From the NCBI GenBank assembly GCA_025331125.1, contig JAOALB010000014.1, positions 1-64,000 of the forward strand: a DNA stretch of 64,000 bases, given 5' to 3'. A program made the position numbers and the translations under genes. Of this stretch, positions 12,024 through 22,285 are shown piece by piece (position 1 is the first letter of the stretch; every line of letters begins with the position of its first letter). Under the pieces are notes generated by a model. That model saw only the letters and a program-made list of their open reading frames with translations. It searched no databases and had not been told where the DNA came from. This DNA is from Mycogone perniciosa. Lineage: Eukaryota > Ascomycota > Sordariomycetes > Hypocreales > Hypocreaceae.

Positions 12024-13096
12024 ATGCAAACATCCGCTGGTCCCCAAATGGCGCCCCGAGGTCGAGACTCCGATAAACCGCGGGTCGCGATAAAGCAGGA
12101 GTCCCAAGTTGACACCAACGCGACGATGAGTATAATGAACAACCTTCAGACTCCAAAGAACTACACATGCTTGACGGGTACTCTTTCGGCTAGCAAAACT
12201 GGCCAAAGCTCGCATGTTCTTTCCGACCAAGTTCGAGCGATCTCTAAGGCAGTTCTAGAACTGGAGCACAAGGAACAGCGCGCCCAAGCAAAGCGCAAGG
12301 CTCTCGAGAAAGAAAACGCGGAGTTGGTGGCGGAAATCGTGCGACTCAATGACAAGATAAACAAGGAGCGTGTGGAGCACCAGGCTAAGTGCAGAGACCT
12401 CGAGGTTGCTAACGATACTATCTCGAAAGAGTTAGAGGAGGAGAGGAACAAATCTGCCGCGCTGAAGCTCGAGAACGAGGATCTCACTGCCCGCCTCTCA
12501 ACCACCAATGACAAGAACAAGTCCCTCGCCGAAAGCTTGGAGGAGAAGAGTTGGGAATCGTACATCTACCGATGTGCAACAAATGTTGCGTGGAGGAGCA
12601 TTCCTTCACTTCTGGAACGAACCACCTATAAGGGGCTGGTCTGGGATGTTATTCGGATCCTGAATGAGAAGAAGAGAAAGGAGATGGAGGATCGGGCGAA
12701 TAGGGAAGCTCAAGGAAACAAAGAAGGTTTTCCAACACCACAACCTGCAACAGACGACAGACCGGAAGATGCTCCCCAGGAATCAAGTGTGAACAATTAT
12801 GACTCCGAGGACGAGCCTTTGGCAGCCTCGGTCAAGCGGAGGACAACAGTTAATACGATATATCACCGGAAGTATAAGAATCACGATGAGCGAGACGATT
12901 GCGACGATGAAAAGCCCTTGGTAGATGATTTGCTGAGACGAGAGACGAGGAGACCAACGGCCGTGCCTTTTTCCCGACAATCTCTTCACCGATCATATAA
13001 GAAGGTGAGTATGTTGGATGGAGAAATCTAGCACGATGTCTCCTCATCACACTGTATGCGGCTGCTATCTCATCCCCTTTGTCTACATAGAAATGA
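12024..13096 (+). CDS. coiled-coil hypothetical protein, about 328 aa
   Basis: The ATG at 12024 (MQTSAGPQMAPRGRDSDKP) is preferred because upstream codons look like leader sequence. Residues about 75-185 form a long Glu/Lys/Ala-rich coiled coil (for example LELEHKEQRAQAKRKALEKE). A short Trp/Tyr-containing segment follows (ESYIYRCATNVAWRSIPSLL), then an acidic, Arg-rich disordered tail. The frame runs on to a TAG at 13029-13031. However, a strong GTGAGT donor at 13005 and a CTACATAG acceptor ending at 13090 would splice to an AAA TGA end, giving 328 residues and an 83-94 bp-class intron typical of this genome; I prefer that model. It converges on the neighbour at 13448-14681. Function is unknown. 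A structural or scaffold role is only an inference from the coiled coil. Confidence 0.7.
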
Positions 13097-13447
13097 ATAG
13101 CAGAATTTTGTCTGTTTGTGACTTTTCATGTAATCTCAGCATAGATAGACAGGCGAGGGGGTGGTTCATGATTCATTATTTCATTGTCGTTGACTCTCAA
13201 GCTGAGGGGCAGCATATCAGCCCTAGCTCTAAATCATTTCATCCGGTTTGGAGTAACAAAAAAAGGTAGGATAGAACTAAAATTCGTCATTCTGATGCCT
13301 CATAAACAGGCTCATGAAAGGAACGAAAGAAAAGTATTGTGTGATTTAAATTCGTGGTCTTGCCAAGACGCTCCGGAAACGCCAAATTTACCTCAACTCG
13401 TCAATGGGAAGAGACACCCCAAATACCCTCAGAAATAAAGGTTGTCG

Positions 13448-14681
13448 TCACCGCTGGCCAGGATGCTCCAACCGTCCGCTCGCTGCGCTCTCTCCAAATT
13501 TCACCTCGTCATCAGGAACTCCAATGCTCACTCCGCCGGTGAGGCTGACTGTGCTCTGGTTGACTCGTTCACGATCCCGCCCATATATTCCGCTAGCATC
13601 CCGTGGACCTGCGATACTGACACCGCCGCCGGGGGCAATGCTCGCACTCGCCGTGGTGCTCACGCTATCGCTCCTCGCCCGGCTGGCGTCACTAGACCGT
13701 CTCTCCCGAACTATTCTTTCAAGATCTCTAATGCGTCTCTTCAGTGCATCGTTCTCCTTCTTGGCGTTCTCCAATTCACTTCTATAGAAAGCTGTTTCTT
13801 CGTATCGCAACGTTGCAGGTAATAACCCCGGACTCATCTGGTCTCCCGTAATGGAACTACCTGGAGTAGCAACCACAGAGCTCATCATGATCGAATTAGG
13901 AACCCTCTGCTGGTGGAAATAGTTGGATGGGTCGAAGGAGCTTGGCGGAGCTGGCGACCCGGTAAGACTTCGGCGTGAAGCGGCGCTGTTCTGTCGTGAG
14001 AGGGACACCGAGTGAGGTGCTCGATTCACCTGGGAACGGCCTTCGTATGAGGAAGCAAGCTGGTGGGTGTAGTTTTGCGATGTCGAGGACGAAGTACGAT
14101 GGTGGCGGCGAGTGGTAGGAATAGAAAAGCCAGAGCCAGATAACAGCGAGGATTCGGCAACAGGATCGTGGGCGGAGGTGGCATTAGAGGTCGAGGAAGT
14201 GTTGGACACGACAGAAGCGTTGTGGGCAGCCCGGAGGAGGGACAGTTCCCGAGTCAGTCGATTCACCTGTACAAACAAATGCAAATGTCAGACGATCGTT
14301 GCGAGACGACGAAGAGACCACAGAGTCCGGGGAAGTAATATAGGGCCATCGTACCACTGCTTCTTGTTCCTTTTCCAGCTCCATATGGAGTTCGGACGCC
14401 GTGAGCGGCCGAGGGTGGCGCAACGGCCCTGGGCCAGGCCCAACAGCTGAATCCTGAGACGACACCGGCAGTGCCATGGCCGCTTGTGACGAGGGAAGGT
14501 GAGGCGATGGTAACGACGGTGAGACGCCCTGCTGGCTCATCACAGCACTCTGGTTCGAGGGGAGGATATTCAAGGAGGACAGAGGAGACGCGGCTGCCTG
14601 GGAGGAGGAGAGACGGCGGGACGCAGCAGTAGTATTAGCCAGACCGTGCGGCGAAGGAGGAACGGAGTTGAGATCGGGCAT
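13448..14681 (-). CDS. Ser-rich coiled-coil fungal protein, 381 aa
   Basis: There are two exons, 14681-14355 and 14266-13448. The intron at 14267-14354 (GTACGA donor, TGTACAG acceptor) lies in phase 0. The start MPDLNSVPPSPHGLA uses the ATG at 14681; an upstream GTG-led extension was ignored. The protein is about 381 residues, mostly Ser/Pro/Ala-rich and disordered, with two helical patches. One is split by the intron (SELHMELEKEQEAV then VNRLTRELSLLRAAHN). The other lies near residues 270-310, where TAFYRSELENAKKENDALKR leads into a coiled coil (RRIRDLERIVRERR). The patches look like conserved anchors in a low-complexity protein. No enzyme motif is present. It may be a cytoskeletal or signalling adaptor, but that is speculation. 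Confidence 0.75.
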
Positions 14682-15257
14682 TCTTGCGGCGGTATTTGGC
14701 GGTGGCACTGTTTGTGAAGCGTTGAGAGGTGGAAGATGCGGTGTGTTGAAGTTGAATCAAGGACATTGGATCCATTCCAAAGGTGCCCTTGGTGTGGTGA
14801 TTGGTGTACGGAGTGTCCGTTCTGCAATCTGCTGTAAGTTAGTGGGGTCTCGCTGGTGCGGGGTGGTGGGCTGGCGCTCCCCGGGCACTAAACTGGTTCC
14901 CCGGAGCCCCCTAACGGAGGCCACTAAGTTGGGCCACCACAGTGCAACGCCCGACAGTTATCTAGGTGGTTCGTTCCAGGGGCATTTTGATAGAATTGAA
15001 TTGAGGAGGGGATCCAGGCAGAGCGGATCCAGGAGAGGCCCTATAAAAAAACCTCCCATAACAGACGGTAGGGACAGAGGCAGCCAAGGAGATGCCCTCA
15101 CGGAACCTGGCTCAACTATGCTCCAGGCAACATTATTGACCACCACTTCCAAGGAGCTCTGCTTCCGTAATGAACAGATGCCCCTCTATTTAAATGCCGT
15201 CTCTCCTATCCCGTTTGGTCATTCGTCTGTCCTAAACTAGAGTTGAACGACATCAAC
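14682..15257. other. intergenic region with TATA-like site
   Basis: Divergent spacer between the leftward coiled-coil gene and the rightward small gene at 15258. A TATAAAA match lies at 15042-15048, about 215 bp before the rightward start. No gene is seen in the spacer. Confidence 0.4.
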
Positions 15258-15755
15258 ATGATGCAATTCACCATGACACCTCCTATGACGGGCACTGACG
15301 TCAAGCTGCTATATGCAACCACTACCCTTACAACTATCTTTTGTATGGTATTTAAAAACTGCCGAATCTCCAATCTCTTAGATCCGTCAGCTCTTGGTTA
15401 TCCAAAAAATCTCGAGCAGCATCTTGAGTATTTGAGAAATAAGCATCAGTCCATCATGCCTGAGGGTAGACAATCTCCTCCCCCTGAGCGCCAGACTGGG
15501 GCTCAACTACATGACCCCCCTGGATCTGGCCAGTTCACCAGCAAAATTGAAAACAAAGAGCAATTCCAGAAAGACCAGCTTGCGGTACGAAGCATTTGTC
15601 GCCGTCATAATCACGCTCTCTCGACCAAGTTCTAATGAAAGACGCTATAGAATCTCGAATCTAACCCCAAGTGGCCAATGGACGACATCGTCAAGGAAAA
15701 ATTCACCAAGACACTGAGAAAATGTACATCACATCAAGTGTTGAAAGAAGAGTAA
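15258..15755 (+). CDS. small spliced hypothetical protein, 143 aa
   Basis: There are two exons, 15258-15584 and 15651-15755. The intron at 15585-15650 has a GTACGA donor, a TCTAATG branch site and a CTATAG acceptor, and joins in phase 0. The start is the ATG at 15258 (MMQFTMTPPMTGTDVKLLYA). The second exon reads NLESNPKWPMDDIVKEKFTK and ends at TAA 15753-15755. The pattern 'LLYATT...LDPSALGYPKNLEQHLEYLRNKH' is reminiscent of the small helix-turn-helix (Myb/SANT-like) domains found in many fungal proteins of unknown role; that comparison is uncertain. A second short intron in exon 1 is possible. The canonical intron with a clear branch point is the main evidence that the gene is real. Confidence 0.5.
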
Positions 15756-15986
15756 TACTGATCAAATTCTAGAAAATAATCACATATGGAAGCTGGGTGA
15801 TGTCGGCGGAAGGTTGTTTGTTGTACGATAGGTTGTGGAAACACGCTTGAATCAAATTGAGCAAACAACTACATATACTAAACCACACGTGTATGTCTCA
15901 AAGCATTTAAACTCGTTACAAAGCCATCATTGCAATATGATAATAATAGTTGCGATCCCCAACAGTGACATAACACCCCCTTCAGC

Positions 15987-16863
15987 TCAACTGGTCTTCG
16001 AGTCGGTAGGCGGGTACGTAGCAGGTGGAACACTGCCAGGAGCGGGGTCCGCAGCAGGAGGGCCACCAGCAGGAGGAGCACCGGCAGGCTTCTCCTTTCC
16101 AAAGACTTTCTCCAAACCAGAGGCCCTGTAGGCGCTGCCCCCATGCTCCTCCTTCTTCAAATCAGCCAGCCGTCTCGCTTCGACGTGGATGTCTTGAACC
16201 TGTCTCGAACCATCGACGTAGAACTGGGCAATCTTCTTGCCCGTCGGGGTGTTGCTAGCCTTCTCGAAATAGGAGCTCAGGCCAGAGAAGAGGCTGTTGG
16301 CGCGCTGGCTGATGCCATAGCTCTGGTCGGCCACCTTAGCACGGTCGGTCGCATGGTACTTCTTGTCCAGGTCCTGGATGGTGTTTAGGAAGCGGTTCGA
16401 CACTCCATGCGTTGTGTCCAGCTCGATGGCGCGCTGGATCGTGGCATCGCCGACGACATAGCCGTGGGCGAGATACTCGGCGAGGATTCGGGTGCGAGGC
16501 TTGATCTCCTGGGGAATCTCATACGTGTCGCCAGGGTGCTTAGTGAAGTGGGAGCCATCGTCCTCGACGTCGCCGCTTGTGCTTGTGACGGTGATGTGAC
16601 TGGGACCGAGCTGGGTGTTGTTGAGAAGAAGAGCTGTCTTCATAGCCGTTTCCTTCTCAAATGTAACCTCAGCACTCCTCGTCTCGCCCTCAGCTGTAAT
16701 TTTGAGGTCGGTAATCTTGCCACTGTAGAGAGTTAGCCCAGGGACCCATCAATCAGACAAAATACACTGTAAAATGGAAGACTAACCAGAAGATGAAGAA
16801 GTCCCTGACCTCGCTGTCGCTGGTCGACGCGGCAATGTTCTTGACGTTGACAGTGGCGGCCAT
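15987..16863 (-). CDS. RRM-containing Vip1-like protein, 270 aa
   Basis: There are two exons, 16863-16787 and 16722-15987. The 64-bp intron at 16723-16786 (GTTAGT donor, CTACAG acceptor) is in phase 2 and lies inside the RRM. Residues 1-75 form a single RNA recognition motif: VNVKNIAASTSDSEVRDFF, then GKITDLKI, then ETRSAEVTFEKETAMKTALL and a final THITVTS-like strand. The middle is Ala/Asp-rich and helical (residues 110-235), and the tail is Gly-Ala-Pro-rich. The layout matches Schizosaccharomyces Vip1 and its filamentous relatives, which are abundant RRM proteins of poorly defined function. The start MAATVNVKN is strongly favoured because it opens directly on the first RRM strand. RNA binding is inferred from the family. 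Confidence 0.87.
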
Positions 16864-17604
16864 GGTGTTGATTGGCAATAGAGCAGCTTTGAAAGGTGAG
16901 GATCAGTTCTTGGCAGGGGAGGCACAGGCTTCTTGCAGCAATTTATGTAAATTTTATCGCGCAGCGAACCTTGCTAGAACGTCGTTGGAAGAAGCTTGGA
17001 AGTTGTAGATGGGTCATGAGCTCATCATGGAGCTCGATGAGGGGAGGGAGCTCAAGCGGGGCAAAACTGAGACGTCATCATGGAGGGGTGAGGCTGTGCT
17101 ATTTGTGGCTGTGTGGCTGTTAAGTCGTTACGTCTGTTTACAGCCATTCATAGTGGTCATGTATGTATTGGTCCAACTTTCAGCTGTTAAGGGCACTTGA
17201 CGCGCGTGAAAGATGTGAATCGTACGACTGCTGTAGTGGCTAACCACGGAGAAGCAACGTATGCTCTTGATAGTTTTCTTTGTCCTGCCAAGAAAGACAC
17301 CGTCTAATGAGGCGCAGCCTAAAACACTTGCGAGTACTCCGTACTCGTATCATCTGTCGGACAAACTTGTGGCGTTCCTGTGGCATATTGTCCAACGCAT
17401 CGGCCCGAAGGACCTTGACCGTGAAGCCACCGGCTCCGATCCAAGACGGATCCGAGAGTGGAGAACTAGCCCGGTGGGCCCTTGCGGGCGCCTGATGCCA
17501 TGGTACGGAGTAAGGAGATCCGGAAACGAAACAGAGGAAAATTCTTTTTAAGCGATGCCCTATTATCACATAATCATTCATTCATTACACTAATCGCCTA
17601 AAAT
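16864..17604. other. spacer between RRM gene and dioxygenase gene
   Basis: Promoter side of the leftward RRM gene and 3' flank of the leftward dioxygenase. It contains GTACTCCGTAC at 17334-17344. No gene is seen. Confidence 0.5.
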
Positions 17605-19505
17605 TTATGCTGCGCTCGGAACTGCCTGTGCCGCCTGTGCCGCCTGTGCCGTCTCTGCCTTAGCTTCTCCGGAGCTAGGAGCGCTCAAGAGATCCCCCAG
17701 CGCCTTTTCCAATACGCCAACTTGTGCCTGGCTCAGAGCGTCTACGCCTTGAGTCGCCTTCACTCCCTCCCCGCCCAGGCCTTGGTTCATAACCTCCATA
17801 GCAGTCTTCCAGTCGTCATCGCTGAAAGCAACCTTCTCCTTGGCTATGACTCGCGCAATGGCTTGAATGGCTCGCCATTGCTCCTGTGTGAAGCCCTGGT
17901 TAGCTGCTGCCAGAGTAGACTCCAGTGTGGCCCGATCCCGGTTCTGAGGGGCAATTCCGCTGACGATCTTGGCAAAGTTCTCGCCAGCGTCTGCTCTTCG
18001 TCGGATGTTCCTTGCCTCATAGTCGAATACTAGCTCCTCGGGTGCGGCCACGAGCTCTCCAGATTTGGCGCGAAGCCAGGTGTTGCTGTCGACGATCTGG
18101 GCGTATACATCAGGGTTGTCGGCTGAAAGAGCCATAACGAGTCGGTTAACCTCCTGGCCGCTCATCAAGCCCGATCCCTCAAGGGCCTTTCGGCGGTCTT
18201 GTTCAAGGCGCAGGTGCTCACGAATGATGCTATCATGCGGGTGAACGAAGTAAACCAGTGCGATTCGGCAGTAGTCGTACTGGTCTGGCTGGAACTTGAC
18301 CACTGCGATGATAGAGTCAGTGCGTTTGTTCAAACGTGACATTGTTGGAGAAAGTCTTGATAAAGGGACAGTGCACTTACATCGATGGAGAGCAGCGGGG
18401 AATTTTCCTCCAGTTAATGATTCCAGGCAGTCGCCAATGTTAACGATTAAACTGTCCTCAATGTACGGGATGTAACGCCACCCATTCACACCGTAGACCT
18501 GCAGACAGGCAATCGGGTTGCAATAGAGGAACGTCACAGAGCCGATGTCGGTATGCCCGGCATACGAGGCTCGCTTCTTGTCTTCGTCCCGCTCCCAGTT
18601 GTTATCTATGATGGTCGAGTCAGTCTCATGAGTCACAGCAGCTCCAAAGCAATGGGTTTGAGAAGCCTTACGGTAACGCAGGTAGTGACCAATCTCAGAG
18701 TTTGACTGAGAGGAGTCATGCATCTGGTAGAAGAAATCCGGTTCCTTACCACAAGTCAAGGACAAGAGTCTCATGATCTTGGGGATGAGAATTTCGTGAT
18801 AGTGCTGTACTGCCGTGGTTAGAATCACGTAAATAGCCATTCCAATGTAGAGGCTGGGAACTAACCTTGTAGACTCGACCAATCTTGTCTTCGTATTTCT
18901 CCATAATCGGAGGTCGTCGCACTTTTCCTGTGGCGTAGTAGTCATAGTTGTATTCCTCAATGGTTGGTGCTAATCCTTCCTCTTTCCTATAGACTGTTTT
19001 AGCTGAATGATTCTATTGGATTCAAGCCTTAGACTTTCTTACTCTTCTGGGGTACGAAGCTTGTATCCTTCAAAGAACCCACTTTCATTCTTGGTAGTGT
19101 CTGCGTCCTTTTGCTCTAGAGATGTAGTCTCATAGTAGGTATATGCTACATCTCGTTGGAGTTCCAGCTGAGCCGCAACAGGTTAGCGAAAAGGCTTCCA
19201 AGCTGGTGAGTTGGTAAGTTGCACAAAGCGATACACACCAAGTCCATAGGCACCCCATGGTTGACAATGTGGAAGATGCCGTCTGTAGCTGACTTCTTGA
19301 TAACCTCTACCAGCTTTTGGGTTCCCTCACCACCATCGTCCAAGGCGAGATCGACCACAAAGCTCTCGGCATACTTGACTATGTTTCAAAGTTAACGATT
19401 ACTGAGATCTTTTTCTTGGAAACGGTGTATCATACGGTCAGATTTGGTTAATGGTGGTCGTGGAAGAGTCAAAAGGTCGGAAGTTTGGGGTTGAGCCTCA
19501 GCCAT
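17605..19505 (-). CDS. 2-oxoglutarate/Fe(II) dioxygenase with Phe/Trp-repeat C-terminal extension
   Basis: Seven exons were reconstructed: 19505-19436, 19378-19239, 19167-19043, 18986-18866, 18804-18672, 18605-18381 and 18302-17605. All six introns are GT...AG, 56-78 bp, and consistent in phase, giving 503 residues. The N-terminal half is an isopenicillin-N-synthase-type DIOX_N domain (FHIVNHGVPMDL near residues 55-68). The 2OG-Fe(II) core follows with HxD at His214-Thr-Asp216, the distal His270 in AALHR and the 2-oxoglutarate-binding Arg284 in CRIALVYF. A complete facial triad implies an active oxygenase; the substrate is unknown. After residue 300 comes an unusual extension of about 200 residues, helical and Ala-rich. 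It holds two Phe-x4-Trp units (F409...W414 and F431...W436) and ends in a Gln-Ala tract. The same unit makes up the small divergent protein at 21793-22035. Confidence 0.88.
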
Positions 19506-21792
19506 GGTCACGATGTGATACCTGTTCACTGCTATCCAGTCTACTGGGGGGTTATTGAAAAGGATAAATGTGGATGGGACAAAGAATGAGAAGCCGGGCG
19601 TGTGAGGGGGTGAGTTTGCTCGAGGAATTTGATTAGTGGATTGGGGAGCTAAGGAACTATTTAAATCCTTAATGTCCAACAAAACAGTATGACCGATAAG
19701 AACAAGGATTGGGAAGAAGTACAAGTACAAGGACTAGGAAGAAGGGCAAGTAAAAGAACACATACAAGTGATATGACGCGTTTGAGTTGGGGTGAGCTGA
19801 CGTTACAGACACGAGGTCATTGCGGGCGGTGGAATCGGGGTAGAGCCTAGCATCCATCTCCATTAGGAGTTATCGCCGAGGAATTCAACATTCTGAAAAG
19901 GTGGAATCCTGCTATAATTGGCTCAAGACATTATATGTGAAGCATGGGTATGTGTCATGAGGAGATATGACATGCCATCAAATCATATGTCAGCAAACAA
20001 GAAGGATGGCAATCCCCATTGTTGAGTTCTAGTCCCGGTCCCCAGCTACACCCAGCTCACGCTGTTCTGACGTTACATTTCATTACTTGGGTTTGGAGAC
20101 TAGACACGAGGATAGAATCATCATGAGTAACTAAATGAAATGGGTGACGTGGACGTAGCATTACAAATCATGCATGAAACTCCATCAACGGCAGTTGTAA
20201 ACTGCCTCAACCATGAATATTTGATTATTATCCCTCTTTGCCGCTGACTGCCGCATCCTTGACCGCCCGTAAGCCGAATGGGTTGGAATGCCTTCTAACT
20301 GCACCCTGAAAATATCTCATGTACCGAGTAGTATTCATAGGATCCACTCGGCTGAGCTGCAACTCGGTCTGGTGACTCGATAACCTCTATTATCACCCTT
20401 GACCCTATAATCTTGGGGGATAACCAACCATTGTAACGGAATACGGCAAAACCCCCTTCAAGGAGTGGTAGTGCCACCGTGTTAGAACTTAGATCAAAGC
20501 CAATGTTCCGCTGACATGCAAATACCGATACTAACATAACTAGTATATTCGGCAGTCCTTGCCCCTCATATATGCGAGTGGGATGCCGGCCCGTGGGGAA
20601 CATCGAGATTCGGGGTCTAGGTATCATACAGGGTCGGGGCTATTAGCTGCATGCTTCCGGTTACTTATCTTATGCCTCATAGGCTGCCGGAACGCGCAAA
20701 AAATCGAGCCGACGGACGGAGCCCTTGTAGGATGTGTTTCGAAACCCTTCACAACCCATGTCAAATGGACACACATGGGTACACACCATATTTGTCTTTA
20801 GGTCTTACCCAACATGGACGCTATATTACCAAGCATTAGGATTGCAGTAATGTAGGTATGAGACCAAAGTTCTATGCAGGACGCCGTAATCAGTAATATA
20901 ATATTCGACCAACGTACCTTAGCGCTGACAGAAGCATTCGCTATTGTTGGTAATCGAAAGATATATGGTGGTAGAGAATTTGAAAGGGAGTGTGTTACTC
21001 CGTACTATGATTCCCGATACTATTCTCTAGACTATACTGGATTTCAAGACACTCATGCATGTACCACCGAGTCAACACTCTCAAGCCTATTGTTCTAGTT
21101 TGTGGTATAGCCATCAGAAGGCAGCTCTTGATGAGCCACGACCATTGCACTTTTCACCTAATTTATGCTCACATCTATTCACTAGGGATCGACTTGTGCG
21201 GAGTTATGCACAGGTGTATCTGACCCTTGATTGCAATATGCAGAAAAGTCCTAGCCGAAATATTCTACGTTACAGTTTACCAGGGTGTCCGATACTAGTC
21301 TCCGCAGATAGCGACACTCCAATACAGGTAGATGTTAGGAAAGCCACAGGGCTGACTTGTTGGCTTTGCCAAGGATCCTTATGCCTACCCTTTGTGATGT
21401 ATGGTGGAGCAGAATATGGAGTAGTATCTGACAATCGTCCTTCAGAAGCCGGCCCCGTGATGACGTTGCAGATGATAGCATGCGACGAGTTCGGCAATCC
21501 TACATGCTTACGAGCGAATTCTTGTTGCGTTGTCATGAACGAAGGAGGGCACAACGTCGTCATTTGTGAAGGTCCCTTGCTTTCATGCGGCCGCATGCAA
21601 GGCCCAATCAACACGACAACCCAAGTTCTCGGCTGCCAGTATCACAGTAACATGGAGAGTCACAGGAGATAAATACCGAGCCTGATCCCTCATAGAATTA
21701 TCATCATCAACTCACATTCAAACACCTCTTCAAACAACATCAACCTCTTTCTTTTCAGACTCTTCGTCTAAAACCCACCACAAACCATCAAA
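19506..21792. other. 2.3-kb spacer between dioxygenase and repeat-peptide genes
   Basis: Divergent spacer. Short frames exist on both strands; a 205-codon rightward frame at 21055-21672 has an opposing frame over the same DNA and no recognisable domain. A variant of the ACTCCGTAC word lies near 20999. The last 80 bases before 21793 are a C/A/T-rich leader ending in ATCAAAATGG, typical of a well-expressed fungal gene. Confidence 0.5.
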
Positions 21793-22035
21793 ATGGCTAC
21801 CTTCACCCCCGCTGAGTGGACTGCTGCTAAGAACGTCATTGACGCTTTTGCCCAGGAGGACGTTGATGAGAACGGCTTCTCTGAGCAGCAGTGGTCTGTT
21901 GTCCGCGACATCGTCGACGGCCGCCGCACCGTTCAGGCCGTCAAGGATGACTCCAAGGTCTACTTCTCCACTGCCCAGTGGTCCGTTGTGAAGGATATGG
22001 TTGAGAGCCGCTCTGAGGTCCAGAGCGAGGCCTAG
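21793..22035 (+). CDS. 80-aa protein made of three Phe/Trp repeats
   Basis: A single-exon frame of 80 codons starting in a strong context (ATCAAAATGG) and ending at TAG 22033-22035. Codon use is strongly biased to GTC, GCC, AAG, CAG and GGC, suggesting high expression. The whole protein is three copies of one unit, Phe-(Ser/Thr)-x3-Trp plus an amphipathic helix. The units begin at F4...W9 (FTPAEW), F29...W34 (FSEQQWSVVRDIVDGR) and F58...W63 (FSTAQWSVVKDMVESR). It has no signal peptide, cysteine or membrane segment, so it is probably cytosolic. The unit recurs in the C-terminal extension of the dioxygenase at 17605-19505, and decayed extra units follow downstream at 22109-22275. I recognise no named family; binding to the dioxygenase or to a shared partner is only a hypothesis. 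Confidence 0.7.
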   Translation: MATFTPAEWTAAKNVIDAFAQEDVDENGFSEQQWSVVRDIVDGRRTVQAVKDDSKVYFSTAQWSVVKDMVESRSEVQSEA

Positions 22036-22108
22036 GAGGCCAGTGTGGTAAGCTGCATTCTCAGCTTAGCGTCTCATGAAAGGGGTAATCACTAACGGAT
22101 AATACTAG

Positions 22109-22275
22109 GTCTTCTTCCCTTCTGCTTAATGGGCTGTGGTGAAGGCTATGGTCGACGACTCTCGTACTATTCCGAACATCAAGGACAACTCCAAGGTCTT
22201 TTTCCGCTCAGTAGACTGTTGTCAAGGATGCCGTCGAGAGAAAGCGAGCTCCTAACATCCCCACTGAGATTGCTG
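22109..22275 (+). pseudogene. decayed extra Phe/Trp repeat units
   Basis: An intron-like segment (GTAAGC donor, CACTAAC branch, ATACTAG acceptor ending at 22108) separates this stretch from the intact 80-residue gene. Reading from 22109 gives VFFPSA, a TAA stop, then WAVVKAMVDDSRTIPNIKDN and SKVFF. This is clearly the same repeat, with the Gln before Trp turned into a stop. After a shift of frame near 22205 a further unit reads TVVKDAVERKRAPN. The ancestral protein therefore had at least five units, and the present gene ends early. The description rests on direct translation by eye. Confidence 0.6.
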
Positions 22276-22285
22276 CTTGGAGAAC

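Noticed and set aside
21055..21672. 205-codon rightward frame upstream of the repeat peptide
   Set aside because: Starts in poor context, has an opposing open frame and shows no recognisable domain.
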